43,628 nucleotides of DNA, from NCBI GenBank assembly GCA_964517495.1, contig CAZFER010000054.1, positions 1 through 43,628 on the forward strand. The letters run 5' to 3'. Every line of letters starts with the position of its first letter. Positions within the stretch are counted from its first letter, which is position 1. This DNA is from CAZFER01 sp964517495 (GTDB lineage Bacteria > Hinthialibacterota > Hinthialibacteria > Hinthialibacterales > Hinthialibacteraceae). Shown here piece by piece: positions 1-7,555 of this stretch. A program made the position numbers and the translations under genes. The notes under the pieces are model-generated. The model made no database searches. It saw only the letters and a program-made list of their open reading frames with translations, and had not been told where the DNA came from.

Positions 1-287
1 ACGCTTTTATCTTCGGCTTTTGAGAGTTCAAACGCCAAGTCTTCAACCACCGAAATTTGGTTGTTGCGCACCGCCGGGTAAAAGGCATTCTTCAGGGCTT
101 TGAAATGATCCGCCTTCTTGCCTGGATCAATCAAAATATCTTTGTGATAATCAAAGCGCTCCCCATGTGGAACCTGATTAAGATACGCTTCGCTTTGCAG
201 CCCCTGTGTTTGAACATTCAAAACTACCACACACACGGCAATAAGAAAAAACAATGAGAGTGAGTAGACAAAAATTACGATTTACTT
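1..287 (-). pseudogene. 5' fragment of a duplicated TPR-protein gene, start codon lost, runs off the left edge
   Basis: This stretch matches the first ~96 codons of the TPR gene at 4291-5673 at a constant offset of 5386 bases, with about 22 mismatches over 287 bases by eye. The ribosome binding site (GGGAG) is kept, but the position of the ATG (285-287) reads AAG and the next codon is TAA. The rest of the frame is open to the window edge and encodes the same signal-peptide and N-terminal helices with some replacements. It is either a dead duplicate or a paralogue that starts at an internal GTG or TTG. The remainder of the gene lies outside the window. Confidence 0.75.
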
Positions 288-430
288 AAAATCTCCCTTA
301 AAGATATATTACAACGCTAAAAAGATGAATAGCACAACTTTTTGATTTAATCAACTAAAAAATTCAAAGTGTTTCACCCCATTGAAACACTTTTTTTAAT
401 TTCCAGCAAAAATCTCATTTTGAAACACTT
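1..430. repeat. Direct repeat copy 1 (TPR gene 5' end plus upstream control region)
   Basis: Bases 1 to about 430 are repeated at 5387 to about 5819, with about 25 mismatches and one single-base insertion in the second copy. The non-coding part is better conserved than the coding part; bases 301-360 are identical in both copies. The pair encloses a ~5 kb unit holding the secreted-protein genes and an ADP-ribosylglycohydrolase, which fits a segmental duplication whose other half lies to the left. Confidence 0.9.
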
Positions 431-431
431 T
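366..431. promoter_or_regulatory. Palindrome with a third half-site; operator or terminator (copy 1)
   Basis: An 11 bp perfect inverted repeat (AAAGTGTTTCA at 366-376, six-base loop, TGAAACACTTT at 383-393) is followed by a T-run, so it could act as a rho-independent terminator on plus. A third half-site TGAAACACTTT lies at 421-431 in the same orientation as the second. Repeated half-sites upstream of a gene are more typical of an operator. The rest of 288-498 shows nothing else. Confidence 0.5.
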
Positions 432-498
432 TTGGTGAAAGTTTACTAAAAGATGGATGACATTCAGAGTGATTTTACAGCGGAGTCGATGAGATCTT

Positions 499-1272
499 TT
501 ATAAAGGGCAATAATTTTCACTGAATGATTCCGAAATTTCAAGCAAATCGGCAGGAAGCCTTCGCTTGGTTTCATCAAGGATTTGGGTTGGGATATTGTT
601 GTAGTAGGCTTGGGCAATACCTCCCGTGATGCAGGCAAGGGTGTCGCTATCACCCCCAAGTGATACGGCTTTACGAATCGCATCTTCAAAATCGTTGGAT
701 TCCAAAAAAGCGATGATTGCTTCCGGCACGGTTCCCTGGCAACTCACATCAAATCGGTAATTGGGACGTATATCTTCAAGTGTACGGTTTAAATCATAAT
801 TAAATATGTTTTCTATAAAATGTATGATTTCATCTTTATTTTTACCTGTTCTGGACAAAAATATTGTTGCCGCGGTAGCCTGAGCTCCTTTTATGCCTTC
901 AGGATGGTTATGTGTTACTTCCGCACTTCGTTGGGCTTCGTGTAGAACATCTTCCATTGTATCGAAGGCAAATCCAACCGGGCTTACCCGCATGGCAGAT
1001 CCGTTCCCCCAGCTATTATAAGGTTCAGTGGCATCCGAAAATAACCAATGAATGAAATTACCCCCATAACCGGAATCTGGATAGCGCCGGCCAATGTGTT
1101 TAAATGCTGAAACGTAATCCCCCTTATTGAGGATACAATACGCTGTCGCCACCGTTAAAACACTATCATCAGTGAATCTGGATCGTTCCTGAAATAACGG
1201 GAAATCGGTTGTTTTAATCGGGCTGAATTCATAAACAGAACCGATAATATCACCAGCCATAGCACCAAACAT
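499..1272 (-). CDS. ADP-ribosylglycohydrolase family protein
   Basis: This is a 257-residue cytoplasmic enzyme of the DraG/ARH3 family, which removes ADP-ribose from proteins or small ligands using two magnesium ions. The family signatures are in order: GDIIGS at residues 7-12, the metal-binding TDDS at 34-37, GNGSAMR near 89-95, and GGDSDT near 207-212 for the second metal cluster. Length fits the compact bacterial forms. The ATG at 1272 is preceded by a strong AGGAGGAG ribosome binding site. No DraT-like transferase or nitrogenase gene is nearby, so the target is unknown. It lies inside the interval bounded by the two ~430 bp direct repeats. Confidence 0.92.
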   Translation of the reverse strand: MFGAMAGDIIGSVYEFSPIKTTDFPLFQERSRFTDDSVLTVATAYCILNKGDYVSAFKHIGRRYPDSGYGGNFIHWLFSDATEPYNSWGNGSAMRVSPVGFAFDTMEDVLHEAQRSAEVTHNHPEGIKGAQATAATIFLSRTGKNKDEIIHFIENIFNYDLNRTLEDIRPNYRFDVSCQGTVPEAIIAFLESNDFEDAIRKAVSLGGDSDTLACITGGIAQAYYNNIPTQILDETKRRLPADLLEISESFSENYCPL

Positions 1273-1293
1273 AATTCTCCTCCTTTTTTTTTA

Positions 1294-1641
1294 TTAAAGT
1301 CCCTTCCATATTATAGGATATGTATTCTCTTTTGTTATGATCACCCACAAATCACCATTCGAATATAAACCATTTGTGGGTGAATATGTGATAATTTTTT
1401 CTTGGAGATCATCTGTGGTCATCTCGTTTATTTCATGAGTATATTCAAAATCAAAATCGGGTCCTTTCGAGGCCAAATAGGCATCACCTTCTTGATTGAG
1501 GATATAAAAAAAAGAATTTTCATCAATCGGCTCCACATATGTACTTACAGATTCAAAATGATATTTTATGGGATTATAGAAATATGTATATATCTGCTTT
1601 GATAAATCAACAAATGCAAAAAATTCAAGAAACAATAACAC
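1294..1641 (-). CDS. Hypothetical membrane-anchored protein, possibly frameshifted at its 5' end
   Basis: A 115-residue protein with a hydrophobic N-terminal segment (about residues 1-12, extended upstream by the open frame) and a soluble tail rich in acidic and aromatic residues, ending IIWKGL. The start would be GTG at 1641 with no clear ribosome binding site. A second minus-strand frame (1566-1757) overlaps it and also ends in a hydrophobic stretch after a charged helix. The two may be one gene split by an indel, or the longer may be real and the other chance. I recognise no family. It lies 21 bases upstream of the ADP-ribosylglycohydrolase on the same strand. Confidence 0.4.
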   Translation of the reverse strand: MLLFLEFFAFVDLSKQIYTYFYNPIKYHFESVSTYVEPIDENSFFYILNQEGDAYLASKGPDFDFEYTHEINEMTTDDLQEKIITYSPTNGLYSNGDLWVIITKENTYPIIWKGL

Positions 1642-1757
1642 CCATAAACTAAAAACAAGAATTTGATAAACAAGTTGGGATCAACTCTCATTTTTAGCAG
1701 ACGGGTATGTTCGCGCTCCATCACGTTCAAAAACTTTTCAATCGTTTTGCGAAACAA
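1566..1757 (-). pseudogene. Possible 5' remnant overlapping the hypothetical membrane protein
   Basis: The open frame begins after a stop and has no ATG at its head; TTG at 1757 is the nominal start. It encodes a charged helix (LFRKTIEKFLNVMEREH) and then a hydrophobic segment. It overlaps the 115-residue frame by 76 bases in a different phase. A one-base indel near 1640-1700 would join the two into a single-pass membrane protein of about 150 residues. It could equally be a fragment of an unrelated lost gene. I assign no function. Confidence 0.25.
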
Positions 1758-1975
1758 CTCAAGATGATCGATCAGATAATCTTGCTGGGGTGAATCTATT
1801 CACTGCATCGCTCAACCTTACCTATTGGAATTGAAGACATTTTATTATACCATGTATTATACTGTTAATTCATCCCCAGGGAAAGATTTATTCAGTGTTT
1901 TTAGTAATATTTTGGTCCATTTTATGCCCGACTTTTTGCCGGGGCGTTTTGCAAAATCGTGCAAAACAACAGGCA

Positions 1976-3046
1976 TTAATTAGTGGATCTGTAAAACGTC
2001 TTGTATTTTACCTCAATAATATCATCCCCATGAGAGCCAAATACTTTATCAATGTCTTTTGGGTCTATATGAGATTTAAATTTGTCCAAATTGGTTTCCA
2101 GTTTTCCGTTTGGACCGACGGAAAGAAGAAGGTAAGTGTATTTAATTGTTTCATCATCCTCGTCTTTGACACTTTTATAAGTTAACAATCTATCACCATA
2201 TCTCTTGTAATTATCTCCGAATAAATAGGCTTCTGTTCCTCCTCTTGGGATAGTAAGATCCAGAATCGACTGAGGAATAGCACGATGTTTTTTAACGTAA
2301 TTTCCTATTTGCCGAAAGGACGTGTAAAAAATGGCATACTTGACTTCATTATTACCTGCCATGATTAAAAAATAACCTTTAGGTGGTAATTCTTCTGGAT
2401 GCTTCTGGTAATATCGATTCTCATACTCAATAAGAAGATATTTAACATCACTTTCCCAGTATTGATCACCAGGATGATACGACTTAAGGAAATCAAATAT
2501 TTCCGGCCTTTTGATTGCCGCTTCACCCAATCCCGTAAAAATCAATCTCCGCGCAGAATAGATTCCGCTAATTGCACCTCGATATTGTGTATATTTTTTA
2601 CGTTTTTTCCAAACATCAAGGTCAAGTTGACTTTTTAAGAAATTAATGGCCTCATCGGAGGCCAGTTTTCCTAATTCACGAACGGTACGAGCAAACAATT
2701 CCGCTTCCTTATTCATTGCTTGATTATTACTTATATTTATAGAGTCTATATTAAGTAAAAGAGTATAGTAAAGTGATTTTAATGGCGAAAACATACGTTT
2801 GTCATTCAGTGTTTCAACCAGTATCATTGTTTTTCTTCTCAGAGTAAACGGAGATGTTTTTTCTCCTATAATATTAATTAATTCTGTGGCATCAGAAACA
2901 TCAAATTCACCTGCAATCTGATTTATCCTATGTTTTGGCATTTCCAGGATCTTGTCAAACTTATTTTGAGCATAGGGATGAGTGATAAATATGCTATAAA
3001 AGAAACAAAAGTTAGTTAAAAATACTAAATATTTAATTTTCATCAT
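1976..3046 (-). CDS. Secreted protein with pseudopilin-like C-terminal region, function unknown
   Basis: A 356-residue protein with an N-terminal signal peptide (hydrophobic residues 5-22, likely cleavage after AYAQ). The middle is a helical domain of roughly residues 30-230. The last third has an SVGPNGK motif followed by DPKDIDKVFG and DDIIEVKY, which resembles the solvent-exposed end of type II secretion major pseudopilins, where calcium is bound near the GPDG motif. There is no prepilin N-methylation site. Start ATG at 3046 follows AGGAG. It is the last gene of a three-gene minus-strand set, 15 bases after the metalloprotease gene. The pilin likeness is weak and is an inference. Confidence 0.65.
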   Translation of the reverse strand: MMKIKYLVFLTNFCFFYSIFITHPYAQNKFDKILEMPKHRINQIAGEFDVSDATELINIIGEKTSPFTLRRKTMILVETLNDKRMFSPLKSLYYTLLLNIDSINISNNQAMNKEAELFARTVRELGKLASDEAINFLKSQLDLDVWKKRKKYTQYRGAISGIYSARRLIFTGLGEAAIKRPEIFDFLKSYHPGDQYWESDVKYLLIEYENRYYQKHPEELPPKGYFLIMAGNNEVKYAIFYTSFRQIGNYVKKHRAIPQSILDLTIPRGGTEAYLFGDNYKRYGDRLLTYKSVKDEDDETIKYTYLLLSVGPNGKLETNLDKFKSHIDPKDIDKVFGSHGDDIIEVKYKTFYRSTN

Positions 3047-3061
3047 TGATCTCCTAGAAGA

Positions 3062-4291
3062 TTAAAATTTATCACATTGAATACTGTTTGTTTGAAATCC
3101 GGATGGCCCTTCAAAGTACATCAAATTACCATAATGCAAAGATGGTACATATAAATCGGGGAGGTCTTTTCGATGTCCGTATTCGTGATAAATTACTTCC
3201 GCCATATATGTATGACTAGATCGCAAGTCTGATACCACTAAAGGAGATCCTACACCACCACATTCGCCGACAACAGTACTTGATGGCCATTCAAAGGAAT
3301 TTATAATCATCATGTCATATCCTTTATTATTAAGAAGATATAGTTCATTTGGATGAGACAATACTAAGCAATCATAATACTTATCATCTAGAGGGCATAT
3401 CTCTCCAGAAAATGTACCGATCGAACCACTGAGAATTAACATAAAACAACATGAAACATCATCTAAACCTGTTTGATCACCATTATTTAGACCATCATCA
3501 TCCGGCCTTAATTCCTGGAAACCGGTAATAAATAAGTTACAAATATCGACAGAGTCCATTGATTCCAAGTTTTCATGTATAGCGACTGTTAAACTTGCAT
3601 TTTTGGTTGGATTTGGACAAAATGTCGGTGTAGGTGTATTCGTTGGTGTTGGAGTATTTGTAGGAGTCGGAACAGGCGTAGGCGTCGGTTGCATACTCCC
3701 CCCCCATGCCACCGGCCAGGTTCCTTGTGATGTACCCGGCCCACCAGGAGTGCTGTCATTGGCATCGACAGTACCATCATTGTCATCATCGTTGTCGACA
3801 TCATTGTTGATCCCATCTCCATCAGCATCTGAATCGTTGATATTCTCAGTGCCATCTGCATCTAAATCATTCTGATCATCGGTCAAAAAGAATACAAGAC
3901 TATCCACACTATATGTTCCTGGACAATTACCGAATCCCGGGTGAGAACTACCCACCACATACTTACCGCCTGAACTAAAGTCATATCCTCTATCTGCTCC
4001 ATAGTCAGGATTGGTCCACTCCAGAGATGGTGATTCCCCATATACCACTGTTACAAGGATATTAAAATCCCCCGAAGGTTCACAGCATCCCCACCATTGA
4101 ACGATTCCAAATTCTTGATAAGAGGGAAAAGAGGCAGCATACCGGTATGCATATCCTTCTTCATAATACGGGTAAGCCCCAATATCTGCTTCTGTTGGTT
4201 CATCCATGCATCCCTGCGCGATAACCAACTGAGTCGATAAAGAAAGAATGAGAATTCCAAAAATCAGGCAAAGAGAGAAACGGTCCATCAT
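3062..4291 (-). CDS. Secreted snapalysin-like metzincin protease with TSP3-type calcium repeats and a Thr-Pro linker
   Basis: A 409-residue exported protein. A signal peptide covers about residues 1-25. A Cys-rich domain follows, then Asp-rich calcium repeats near 133-178 (DADGDG, DNDDDNDG, thrombospondin-3 type), then a TPTPTNTPTPT linker near 197-230. The catalytic domain holds HEYGH at 369-373 with Asp379, giving the HExxHxxxxxD pattern of snapalysin-type metzincins (LPD), and a Met-turn GNLMY at 388-392. Its start overlaps the upstream TPR gene's stop by one base (TAATG), indicating translational coupling. Calling it a peptidase rests on the zinc motif. The substrate is unknown. Confidence 0.8.
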   Translation of the reverse strand: MMDRFSLCLIFGILILSLSTQLVIAQGCMDEPTEADIGAYPYYEEGYAYRYAASFPSYQEFGIVQWWGCCEPSGDFNILVTVVYGESPSLEWTNPDYGADRGYDFSSGGKYVVGSSHPGFGNCPGTYSVDSLVFFLTDDQNDLDADGTENINDSDADGDGINNDVDNDDDNDGTVDANDSTPGGPGTSQGTWPVAWGGSMQPTPTPVPTPTNTPTPTNTPTPTFCPNPTKNASLTVAIHENLESMDSVDICNLFITGFQELRPDDDGLNNGDQTGLDDVSCCFMLILSGSIGTFSGEICPLDDKYYDCLVLSHPNELYLLNNKGYDMMIINSFEWPSSTVVGECGGVGSPLVVSDLRSSHTYMAEVIYHEYGHRKDLPDLYVPSLHYGNLMYFEGPSGFQTNSIQCDKF

Positions 4292-5673
4292 TACTGTCCC
4301 CCTTTCCTGTTTTGGGCGTTGAGTTCACGCAGGGCGTGCCGCTCCTTGGCCCTTTCGATGCGTTCGATGCCATCAACCAGCCCTATCTTTATACATTCGA
4401 AGGTATGTTGATACGAACTATATTGCCAGCGCGTGTGTTTGGTGATTTCATCCAGTGCTTCATTGACATAATCCAGGGACTCATAAAATTGGTGTTTTAA
4501 GAATTTGACTTTGGCCAAACCGTGTATTGAGACGAAATAAGCCGCATTGCTTGCTGCACAATCATGCACGGTCAGAAGCATGCGCTCTGCCAGGTCATAT
4601 TTTTTCTCAGGCAGAAGTTTGCTCAAACAAAGCGTGGTAAGCGCCCGCTGAGCGTATTCGCTTTGTGGAAAATATTTCTCCACCACCTCTTCCGCAGCGG
4701 GGATACATTTTTCCAAGTCTTTAAGCCATGAATACCCCAAGGTGATGCGGTAAAGCAATTCATCCTCGCGTTCGACATTTTTCCCTTTAGCCTTTTGCTG
4801 TTGCAGCGCATGCTCGGCAACCCGAACCGATTGAAACCACCGGTTGCCATACTGCAATTCAGCGCTTAATCCCGTTGCCAAATCCAAGGCACGGCTTCTC
4901 ATCGCTTCGTCTTCATATAATGCATCCCACTCACTCAAGGCATTATTGTTTTCATAATTAGCCAGCTTTGCCTGCATCCTCAGGGCTGTTTTAACCGCTC
5001 GATCATCGATCAAGCGCAAAAGGTTGGATTCCAGTTTGACCTCATTGACATTTTCGGCTTTCAGATCGCGGGCGAATTCCAGCAGTGCCCCTTCTGGAGA
5101 GTTCACCGATACAAACATATTCTCAGGGATTTCGTCGATCAGCCGTGCGCGGCGTAAAAAACTATTTTCGCCCACGCAATCTTCCAGAGTGATGCCATCC
5201 TCGGCCATTGCGAAGATCGAGGCTTTAATGCTATCCCCTTTTTGGTCCATATCCCACAGTCGAAGAGCATAAAAGCGCTGCATCCTGGGATCGGCTTGAA
5301 CGGCTTTCTTATAGGTCTCCTTGGCGGCCTCAGCATCCCCTTTTTCCAGCAATACATCCCCCAAGGTGGCCAGAGCCTGAGCACGCACGCTTTTATCTTC
5401 GGCTTTTGAGAGTTCAAACGCCAAGTCTTCAACCACCGAAAGTTGGTTGCTGCGCACCGCCGGGTAAAAGGCCTTCTTCAGGGCTTTGACATGATCCGCC
5501 TTCTTGTCTGGATCAACTAAAATATCTTTGTAATATTCAAAACGCTCCCCATGTGGAACCTGATTGAGATACGCTTCGCTTTGCAGCCCCTGGGTTTGAA
5601 CATTCAAAACCACCACACACACGGCAATAAGGAAAAACAATGAGAGTGAGTAGGCAAAAATTTTGAGTTTCAT
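4291..5673 (-). CDS. Exported tetratricopeptide-repeat protein
   Basis: A 460-residue protein with an N-terminal signal or anchor segment (residues 5-27). Helical repeats start near residue 75, including a canonical TPR block around 95-130 (ALGDVLLEKGDAEAAKETYK). Such proteins act as periplasmic scaffolds; no catalytic motif is visible. Start ATG at 5673 follows GAGGGGGA with good spacing. It heads a minus-strand operon with the metalloprotease (one-base overlap) and the pseudopilin-like protein. Its first ~96 codons and upstream region are duplicated at the left edge of the window. The palindromic element at 5752-5818 lies 80-145 bases upstream of the start and may control it. Confidence 0.85.
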   Translation of the reverse strand: MKLKIFAYSLSLFFLIAVCVVVLNVQTQGLQSEAYLNQVPHGERFEYYKDILVDPDKKADHVKALKKAFYPAVRSNQLSVVEDLAFELSKAEDKSVRAQALATLGDVLLEKGDAEAAKETYKKAVQADPRMQRFYALRLWDMDQKGDSIKASIFAMAEDGITLEDCVGENSFLRRARLIDEIPENMFVSVNSPEGALLEFARDLKAENVNEVKLESNLLRLIDDRAVKTALRMQAKLANYENNNALSEWDALYEDEAMRSRALDLATGLSAELQYGNRWFQSVRVAEHALQQQKAKGKNVEREDELLYRITLGYSWLKDLEKCIPAAEEVVEKYFPQSEYAQRALTTLCLSKLLPEKKYDLAERMLLTVHDCAASNAAYFVSIHGLAKVKFLKHQFYESLDYVNEALDEITKHTRWQYSSYQHTFECIKIGLVDGIERIERAKERHALRELNAQNRKGGQ

Positions 5674-5819
5674 AAAATCCCCCTCAAAGATATATTACAA
5701 CGCTAAAAAGATGAATAGCACAACTTTTTGATTTAATCAACTAAAAAATTCAAAGTGTTTCACCCCCTTGAAACACTTTTTTTTTATTTCCAGTAAAAAT
5801 CTCATTTTGATACACTTTC
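5387..5819. repeat. Direct repeat copy 2
   Basis: This is the intact counterpart of bases 1-430. It covers the first 287 bases of the TPR gene and about 145 bases upstream. Homology fades after the third TGATACACTTT half-site at 5808-5818. Confidence 0.9.
5752..5818. promoter_or_regulatory. Palindrome with a third half-site; operator or terminator (copy 2)
   Basis: AAAGTGTTTCA at 5752-5762 and TGAAACACTTT at 5769-5779 form a perfect 11 bp inverted repeat followed by a T-run. A degenerate half-site TGATACACTTT lies at 5808-5818. It sits upstream of the minus-strand TPR operon, so a terminator role would serve only plus-strand transcripts coming out of that operon. An operator role is equally compatible. 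Confidence 0.5.
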
Positions 5820-6208
5820 CATCGAAAATATCTTCGTTAATCCCATATCCGTGTAATCCATTAAATCCGCACCACCCGCGGTTCAAAAAATACAGTTACT
5901 CCCTATTTCCGAGAAAAAAAAAATCTTGCCTTAATATCTCCAAAATCCGATTCAGACAAAATAAATTTATAACTATGGAGAAAAATAAACTTAACGTCCA
6001 AAAACACCACTAAAGATTGAAATCCCTTGTCTAAACTCGAAAGGAAAAATAACGAGAAAAATCAATTGCACTCGCAAGGAAAGACCGATGTCTCTGTCTG
6101 TCTGTGGTTTTTCTATTCTAATCGTCCTTGATTATTTGTATGAAATATGAAAATGTATTGTATGAAAAATACCTTAGAATCGATAGCGATAGATTGGGAG
6201 TCAAAACC
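5820..6208. other. Intergenic region between divergent operons
   Basis: About 390 bases after the repeat. It is AT-rich with scattered short frames that lack ribosome binding sites. It must hold the promoter for the BNR-4 gene, but I see no convincing -35/-10 pair. Confidence 0.5.
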
Positions 6209-7555
6209 ATGAAAAAATTCATCATCCAATCACATTTGTTTTTATTGACCCTGTTCTTTTTCTTCGCAAGCATGGACATCGCGGTTCACAGTGAAACGGT
6301 GAAACGAATTCCAGTTGCTAAAGGATTGGCATCTCATCCTGTTAATGGTGGGCATTGCTTGATTTCGGATGGCACCTATCAGTATTTGGCGTTTTATGAC
6401 GGAGACCATCAAGCCACTGTCGCCAAACGGAAATTGGGAGATGATCAATGGGATTTTGCCAAACTGCCAGAACGTGTGGGCTGGGATACCCATAACAAGT
6501 TGGTATTGTTTCGCGACCGCGAGGGGTATCTTCATCTGACTGGTAATATGCATGTTTCACCTCTGAATTATTATCGCACAGAAAAGCCGGGTGATATTCA
6601 TACCTTTAAGGGAATCCATCGCTGGACAGGTAAATATGAGGATCGGGTGACCTATCCAACCCTTATCAAACTACGTGATGGTTCTATTCACATGATGTTT
6701 CGCCACGGAGGAAGTGGACGAGGTATGCGCCTGCTGGTGCATTATGATGAAAAAACTCAAACCTGGTCGGGAACCGGTGACTCGTTTATCAATGGCAAAC
6801 TGATTGAACCTGATTGTAATGCGTATCCTTTTGGTGGGATTAAAGAAGACAGACAGGGAACTTTGCATATCGCCTGGTGTTGGAGGGAAACACCTGATGT
6901 GGAAACCAACTTCGATATTTGCTATGCCAAGAGCACGGATGGTGGTTATACCTGGACGAGCTGGGATGGGGAACAACTCGAGTTACCTATCCAACCTACC
7001 AATGCCGATGTGGTGGATGATATCGAACAAAAGCGGGGGCTGATGAATGGTGGTTCATTGGTGGTGGATGCGGATGGAATACCTTATATTGGATTTACCC
7101 GATTTGATAAAAATGATCATAACCAGCTATTCGTTGCAACTCCTCATCAAGGCCAGTGGGTGGTCAAGCAATTAACGGATTGGAATGTACGTTTTTGGTT
7201 TGAAGGGAGGGGAACCATCCCTCATTATCCCCCGATTCCACGGCTTTCAATCTTGGGTGACGAACACCTGCAAGTTCGCTATTCATTTGACCTGGTTGAG
7301 CCATCCTCAGGCAAATTGAATATGACTCGTGCAGAATTATTAAATGCCACCCCCGGCTCGATAGCGATTAATGCTAATGTGACCCCAAAAACCAATGAAC
7401 CAAAAGTTCGGAACGTTCGTGCAAGTAATATTGGGCCACTTCCTGAGGGGCAAAATCATTATATGCAGCAGGAAACATCGCGTCCCAATCGTGATCGTAA
7501 ACCAGATAATCCCAAAGAACCGACTATGATTTATATTGTGGAGGTTCATCGATGA
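6209..7555 (+). CDS. Secreted BNR-4 repeat protein, possible polysaccharide lyase or glycan-binding propeller
   Basis: A 448-residue exported protein. The start is the ATG at 6209, preceded by GGGAG eight bases upstream; an in-frame ATG at 6128 lacks a ribosome binding site and would bury the signal peptide (residues 2-28). The mature part opens NGGHCLISDG and continues through repeats such as DREGYLHLTGN, RDGSIHMMFRHG and DRQGTLHIAW, the pattern of the BNR-4 propeller family. Some members of this fold are ulvan or related polysaccharide lyases and others are uncharacterised. Its stop overlaps the downstream C69 peptidase start by four bases. Substrate is unknown. Confidence 0.8.
   Translation: MKKFIIQSHLFLLTLFFFFASMDIAVHSETVKRIPVAKGLASHPVNGGHCLISDGTYQYLAFYDGDHQATVAKRKLGDDQWDFAKLPERVGWDTHNKLVLFRDREGYLHLTGNMHVSPLNYYRTEKPGDIHTFKGIHRWTGKYEDRVTYPTLIKLRDGSIHMMFRHGGSGRGMRLLVHYDEKTQTWSGTGDSFINGKLIEPDCNAYPFGGIKEDRQGTLHIAWCWRETPDVETNFDICYAKSTDGGYTWTSWDGEQLELPIQPTNADVVDDIEQKRGLMNGGSLVVDADGIPYIGFTRFDKNDHNQLFVATPHQGQWVVKQLTDWNVRFWFEGRGTIPHYPPIPRLSILGDEHLQVRYSFDLVEPSSGKLNMTRAELLNATPGSIAINANVTPKTNEPKVRNVRASNIGPLPEGQNHYMQQETSRPNRDRKPDNPKEPTMIYIVEVHR

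Noticed and set aside
1946..1967. Inverted repeat GTTTTGCA / TGCAAAAC just after the pseudopilin-like gene
   Set aside because: Short 8 bp stem without a T-run on the minus strand, so I could not support it as a terminator.
5768..6013. Open frame on plus (81 residues) after the palindrome
   Set aside because: Starts inside the T-run of the palindrome with no ribosome binding site, has a Lys/Asn/Ser-rich composition like AT-rich non-coding DNA, and has no recognisable domain.
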